Source of the DNA: Novosphingobium sp.
Lineage (GTDB): Bacteria > Pseudomonadota > Alphaproteobacteria > Sphingomonadales > Sphingomonadaceae
Assembly: GCF_039595395.1 (NCBI RefSeq)
Contig: NZ_JBCNLP010000001.1
Location: 3,472,001 to 3,536,000, forward strand
Reading direction: 5' to 3'
Length of the DNA: 64,000 nucleotides
Shown: in pieces, positions 60,371-64,000 of the stretch
Layout: each line of letters starts with the position of its first letter
Position numbering within the stretch: the first letter of the stretch is position 1
Translations under genes and position numbers: made by a program
Notes under the pieces: generated by a model
What the model was told of the DNA's origin: nothing
What the model saw: only the letters and a program-made list of their open reading frames with translations
Database searches by the model: none

Positions 60371-61569
60371 CAGAGCCGCTGACCAGCGCCGAGCAAGCCG
60401 TGGTGGAGCGCGCCATGGCCGCGCCGATGCTGGATCAGGTGCCGCGCTGGGCGGCAATCAACAGCGGCAGCCGCAATCTGGAGGGGCTGGCGTTGATGGC
60501 CGAGCAACTGGCGCAGGCTTTTGCGGAGCTGCCCGGCCAGATCGAGCTGCTCGATCCCGAACCGGTGACGCGGATCGATGCTCAGGGGCAGGAAAGCGAC
60601 GTCCTCCATGGACGCAATCTGCTGCTGACGGTGCGCCCTGAGGCGCCGGTCCAACTGCTGCTGACCGGCCATATGGACACCGTCTTCGAAGCCGATCATC
60701 CGTTCCAGAGCTGCCAGTGGCTCAGCCCCGGCGTGCTGAATGGGCCGGGTGTGGCCGATATGAAGGGCGGGATTGCGGTGATGCTCGCCGCGTTGCAGGC
60801 GTTTGAAACCAGCCCTGATCGCGACAGGGTCGGCTATCAGGTGGTGCTCAACAGCGATGAGGAGGTGGGTTCGCCCGGCTCCGCGCCTTTGCTGCGCCGC
60901 GCGGCGGCGGGCAAGCTGGCGGCCTTTACCTATGAGCCCTCCGCTTTGCCCGATGGCACGCTGGCCGGGGCGCGGCCGGGTAGCGGGAATTTCTCGATTC
61001 TGGTGAAAGGGCGCAGCGCTCATGCCGGGCGCAATCCGCAGGATGGGCGCAATGCGGTGATCGGTGCCGCCGATCTGGCGTTGCGGCTGAGCGCCCTGGT
61101 GCGTCCCGGCCTTTCGGTGAACTGCGCTAAGATCGAGGGCGGCGGGCCCAACAATGTCGTGCCCGATCATGCCGTGCTGCGCGTGAATATGCGCCCGCTG
61201 ACGCCCGATCTCCAGACCTTTGCCGAGCAGGCGCTCGACCGGCTGATGGCCGAGGTCGCAACCGCGCATGATCTGCATCTTCACCGCCATGGCAGCTTTG
61301 CCCGCCCGCCCAAGCCTGTTGATGCGCCGGGTCAGCGGTTGCTGGAGCTGGTTCGGACATGCGGGCGGTTGCTGGGTCAGGAGATCGGCTGGAAAGACAC
61401 GGGCGGCGTGTGCGACGGCAACAACATCGCGGCTTGCGGTGTGCCGGTGGTCGATACGATGGGGGTGCGCGGCGGGTCGATCCATTCCTCGGACGAATAT
61501 CTGATTGCCGAGAGCCTTGGCGAACGGGCGGCGCTCAGCGCGCTACTGCTGTGCCGCCTCGCACGCTGA
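60367..61569 (+). CDS. M20-family amidohydrolase, likely succinylglutamate desuccinylase
   Basis: A 400-residue M20 metallopeptidase-type hydrolase, starting at a GTG inside the astD stop. Metal ligands are visible: LLTGHMDTVF (His, Asp), GVADMKGG (Asp), LNSDEEVGS (Glu pair), YEPSAL (Glu) and SIHSSDEY (His). The dimerisation domain (HAGRNPQDGRNAV) lies between. The last AST step is normally done by AstE, an M14-type protein, which is not present in the window. Translational coupling makes this M20 enzyme the obvious replacement. The exact substrate is inferred. Confidence 0.88.
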   Translation: MTEPLTSAEQAVVERAMAAPMLDQVPRWAAINSGSRNLEGLALMAEQLAQAFAELPGQIELLDPEPVTRIDAQGQESDVLHGRNLLLTVRPEAPVQLLLTGHMDTVFEADHPFQSCQWLSPGVLNGPGVADMKGGIAVMLAALQAFETSPDRDRVGYQVVLNSDEEVGSPGSAPLLRRAAAGKLAAFTYEPSALPDGTLAGARPGSGNFSILVKGRSAHAGRNPQDGRNAVIGAADLALRLSALVRPGLSVNCAKIEGGGPNNVVPDHAVLRVNMRPLTPDLQTFAEQALDRLMAEVATAHDLHLHRHGSFARPPKPVDAPGQRLLELVRTCGRLLGQEIGWKDTGGVCDGNNIAACGVPVVDTMGVRGGSIHSSDEYLIAESLGERAALSALLLCRLAR

Positions 61570-61644
61570 GCGTATCATAGCCCCGCCGCGAAGCGGCCAT
61601 CATGTTGGGGCCTTGAGCCAAGGCCTCAACATTCAAGCTGACTT

Positions 61645-61693
61645 AGACATTAAAGGGATTGCAAAGGGCGATGGCCCTTTGCCCGCCGGAGGC
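61645..61693 (-). repeat. Palindromic repeat family C, copy 2
   Basis: The reverse complement matches 44209-44254 with only one or two differences, including the GCAAAGGGC/GCCCTTTGC hairpin, about 17 kb away. It is placed between the convergent M20 and DUF1338 genes, six bases from the latter's stop. Confidence 0.8.
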
Positions 61694-61698
61694 CCCCT

Positions 61699-62946
61699 TC
61701 ATCCCCCTTCAGCCATCGCCGCATAAAGCGCGAAGGGATCGAGCACCGCCCTCCCCAGCGCCTCTTCGAACACCGATTGAGCGCCCTGCTGCGCATAGGT
61801 CTCGCGCTGCTCGTTGCCCAGATTGGACTGGAAAATCCCCGCCGCGCTGACCGGCAGGAAGTCCTCATAGGTCAGCGGCTCCAGCGCTCCATCGGCCATG
61901 CGGCGGACATAGATCAGCCCCTCGCGCACCAGCGTTTCCAGATCGTCGGGGAAGCTTTCGAAGGCCAGCGCCAGCCGCTGCGCATAGGGCTGCGCGGTAT
62001 CGGCTGAGGAGGCCCTCGCCAGCAGATCATCATACAGCGCCCGCCCCTTGGGCGTCAGCGCCGCGCCGCGCTGCTCGATCTCGCCAAAGCGCGCGGTGTG
62101 CTGGCCGGGGGCGCCGGTGTCTCCGGCGAAGCGCACGCTCTCGGTCAGCGCCTTGAAGCTGGTCTGGCGCAGCAGGATGGGGACGGCGCGGCGCGGTGGG
62201 CCTTCGATCGAGTCCTTGGTGTCGAGCCCCTGCGCCACCATCGCGGCCTGCGCGGCATCGATATCCAGCACGCGCGGGGTGAGATGGTTGATATGCGGGC
62301 CCCGGAAGGCGACGATATCGGCGACCAGGCGATGGCTGGCGACAAGCCTTTCATAGGTGGCGCGGTCGACCAGCATTTCCTGATGCCAGCGGAAGGTTTC
62401 GAGCAGCGCGGCGACGAAGGTGTCCACCTCGCTTTCGCTCAGACCGCCCTGCGCCTCATGCTGTTCGATCAGCGCCACGGCCTCGGCGCGGAAGATCTGG
62501 CGCGTGGCGAGAATGGCGGCGGCCTCCGCGCGCAGATCGGGGTCGGCGATCAGGTCGAGCCGCAGCAAAGAGCAGAAGACGCGGAAGGGATTGCGCGCCA
62601 GCGCCGCCTCGCTCACCGGGCGGAAGGCGGTGGAATGCACCGGCACGCCTGCGGGCGCCAGATCGTAATAGCCCACCGGCGCCATGCCCATCACCGCAAA
62701 GGCGCGGCCCATCATCGCCAGTTCGGCGGGTGTGCCGAGGCGGATGGCGCCGTGCCGCTCGATATCGACGCGCGCGGGAGTGGAAGCGGCATCGGCGGCC
62801 CCGGCATTCACCCGCGCCACGATGTCCAGCAAATCGGCGTAGAGCGGCACCTCGGCGCGATACATGGCGGAAAGCGCCGCGCAGAAGCGGGTGCGGATCT
62901 CGTCGGGATCGACAAGAGCGAGGGTGGTCGGGGCAGTGTCCTTCAC
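61699..62946 (-). CDS. DUF1338 / YdcJ-like, 2-oxoadipate dioxygenase/decarboxylase type
   Basis: A 415-residue protein of the DUF1338 family, with RHGAIRLGTPAELAMMGRAF, GYYDLAPAGVPVHSTAFRPV, FRGPHINHLTPRVLDID in its middle and VRFAGDTGAPGQHTARFGEIEQRG towards the end, holding the candidate His/His/Glu metal ligands. HglS of Pseudomonas putida, a member, turns 2-oxoadipate into 2-hydroxyglutarate in D-lysine breakdown. Here it faces the arginine AST operon, so a role in amino-acid catabolism is plausible. The start is a GTG with AGGA upstream. Confidence 0.87.
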   Translation of the reverse strand: MKDTAPTTLALVDPDEIRTRFCAALSAMYRAEVPLYADLLDIVARVNAGAADAASTPARVDIERHGAIRLGTPAELAMMGRAFAVMGMAPVGYYDLAPAGVPVHSTAFRPVSEAALARNPFRVFCSLLRLDLIADPDLRAEAAAILATRQIFRAEAVALIEQHEAQGGLSESEVDTFVAALLETFRWHQEMLVDRATYERLVASHRLVADIVAFRGPHINHLTPRVLDIDAAQAAMVAQGLDTKDSIEGPPRRAVPILLRQTSFKALTESVRFAGDTGAPGQHTARFGEIEQRGAALTPKGRALYDDLLARASSADTAQPYAQRLALAFESFPDDLETLVREGLIYVRRMADGALEPLTYEDFLPVSAAGIFQSNLGNEQRETYAQQGAQSVFEEALGRAVLDPFALYAAMAEGG

Positions 62947-63070
62947 GCGGCAAATCCTCTCTGGCCGCGCGGCTTATGATGCGCGGGCCTTGTGGTGCAT
63001 CACCGCGTGATGCACCAGAGAGCGGCAGGTTTCAAATGGCGAAGGCGAAACTGCGACAGGCCGTGATGGC

Positions 63071-64000
63071 TCAGGAATCGAGCGCCGCCTGCACCGCCTC
63101 GGGCGAGGCCACGGGGGCCTGAGGCGGGTTGAAGCTGGGCACATCGCGGCTGTTGCGCGTGTCCTGCGGCACGCCGCTGGTGTTGATGTACCAGTTGAGC
63201 AGGCGGTCCTCCAGCGCGGCCTGATCCTTGGCCAGCGCGCGGGTGCCGATCAGGTTGCGGGTCTCGCCGGGGTCGGCCAGCCGGTCATAGAGTTCGCTGA
63301 CGCCTTGCGGGCGGTGGATATAGGTGTGGCGCTGCGTGCGTACGCTGGCGGCGCGGGCGACCAGTTCCGGATGCTGCGCGGGAAGCTGTGACTTGTAGCG
63401 ATAGAGGCCGCCGGTGGGGTTGTCGAAGGCCTGCGGCTCGTAGATGCCAAGGCCCGCCTCGGTGAAGGCGGCGCGGTTGGGGTCTCCGGGGCCGCCGTGG
63501 ATCTGCGGCAACAGGCTGCGCCCGAACTGGGTGTGATGCGGCGCGGTGCCCGCAAGGTTCAGGAAGCTGGGCAGGATGTCGTAAAGCTCGACCATATCCT
63601 GCGCGACCACGCCCTGCGGCGCTCCGGGTACGCGGCCGATCAGCGGCACATGGGTGAGGCAGCTTTCCAGCCCGCCGTGCCATTTTTCGACCAGCCCATA
63701 GTCGCCCGCGTAATCGCCATGGTCGGAGCCGACGAAGACGGCGGTGTCCTTGTCGCGCCCGGTGCGGTCCAGCGCGTCGAGCAGTTCACCCAGCAGCCAG
63801 TCGGTGTAACTGACCTGACCGTAATAGGTGGCGCGGACCTGACGGAACACCTCCGGCCCGGCCTTGTCGAGGCCGTAGGCCTTGCGGATCGCCTCATGAT
63901 AGGCAGGCTTGTTCGGCAGGCCCGGCGGGATCGGGGCGGGAATGTCGTCCGGCTTGTACATCGCCTGGAAATCGGCGGGCGCGCGATAGGGCGGATGCGG
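63071..64000 (-). CDS. C-terminal part of a sulfatase
   Basis: About 310 codons are visible and the gene continues past the right edge. The sequence fits the second half of the sulfatase fold (PF00884): PHPPYRAP, TYYGQVSYTDWLLGELLDAL, FVGSDHGDYAGDYGLVEKW (metal/active-site Asp-His), and a C-terminal subdomain with SELYDRLADPGETRNL. The N-terminal CxPSR formylglycine motif would lie outside the window. Polysaccharide or choline-sulfate-type substrates are possible. The gene runs the same way as the DUF1338 gene, 124 bases upstream of it. Confidence 0.88.
   Translation of the reverse strand, partial: PHPPYRAPADFQAMYKPDDIPAPIPPGLPNKPAYHEAIRKAYGLDKAGPEVFRQVRATYYGQVSYTDWLLGELLDALDRTGRDKDTAVFVGSDHGDYAGDYGLVEKWHGGLESCLTHVPLIGRVPGAPQGVVAQDMVELYDILPSFLNLAGTAPHHTQFGRSLLPQIHGGPGDPNRAAFTEAGLGIYEPQAFDNPTGGLYRYKSQLPAQHPELVARAASVRTQRHTYIHRPQGVSELYDRLADPGETRNLIGTRALAKDQAALEDRLLNWYINTSGVPQDTRNSRDVPSFNPPQAPVASPEAVQAALDS

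Noticed and set aside
1..64000. CRISPR arrays, tRNA or rRNA genes, insertion sequences, prophage
   Set aside because: No regularly spaced direct repeats, no cloverleaf or rRNA segments and no transposase, integrase or phage structural proteins were recognised by eye.

Overview
The window is high-GC chromosomal DNA from an alphaproteobacterium, most likely a sphingomonad close to Novosphingobium or Sphingobium. The reasons are the several large TonB-dependent receptors without SusD partners, each beside glycoside hydrolases and LacI regulators, the many Tat-type leaders, the GTGA/ATGA-coupled operons, and a codon use rich in GCC, CTG and GGC. I saw no rRNA, tRNA, CRISPR array, insertion sequence or prophage. 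Both ends are cut: a signal-peptide protein at the left and a sulfatase at the right.

Left part (1-7,000). A fluoride riboswitch (801-880) precedes a CLC-F type fluoride exporter. Then come a neutral zinc metallopeptidase, an outer-membrane protein, a proline-rich lipoprotein gene broken by two 8-C tracts, and a nickel/cobalt efflux unit (RcnA with a cysteine-less RcnR-like repressor). At 7,100-16,100 is a beta-glucoside locus: GH3, TonB receptor, LacI repressor, MFS permease and Tat-exported GH1. Three copies of one 12-16 bp palindrome, in front of the receptor and the GH1 gene, tie it together. At 16,300-26,300 are housekeeping and miscellaneous genes: map, a DnaQ-BRCT exonuclease, a siderophore receptor, rlpA, an EamA/Lrp divergon and a NeuD-like acyltransferase.

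Centre (27,000-39,000). A lactonase, a TonB receptor, a LacI repressor, a GMC flavoprotein with its Tat-signalled small subunit, an NHS-type permease, two TIM-barrel isomerase-like proteins and a Gfo/Idh/MocA oxidoreductase form a likely 3-keto-glycoside uptake and breakdown system. Three related 14-bp operators link the receptor to the divergent oxidase/permease region. From 39,300 to 53,400 is a rhamnoside locus: esterase, L-rhamnose 1-dehydrogenase, TonB receptor, GH106 alpha-L-rhamnosidase, AraC and LacI regulators, an ACS-family permease and an amidohydrolase-type lactonase.

Right part (53,500-62,950). An arginine succinyltransferase (AST) pathway with two AstA paralogues, AstB, AstC and AstD, but with an M20 amidohydrolase where AstE is expected, plus a LysR regulator and a DUF1338 protein.

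Two or three families of palindromic repeats sit almost only between convergent genes. In one of them a paired base change preserves the hairpin.
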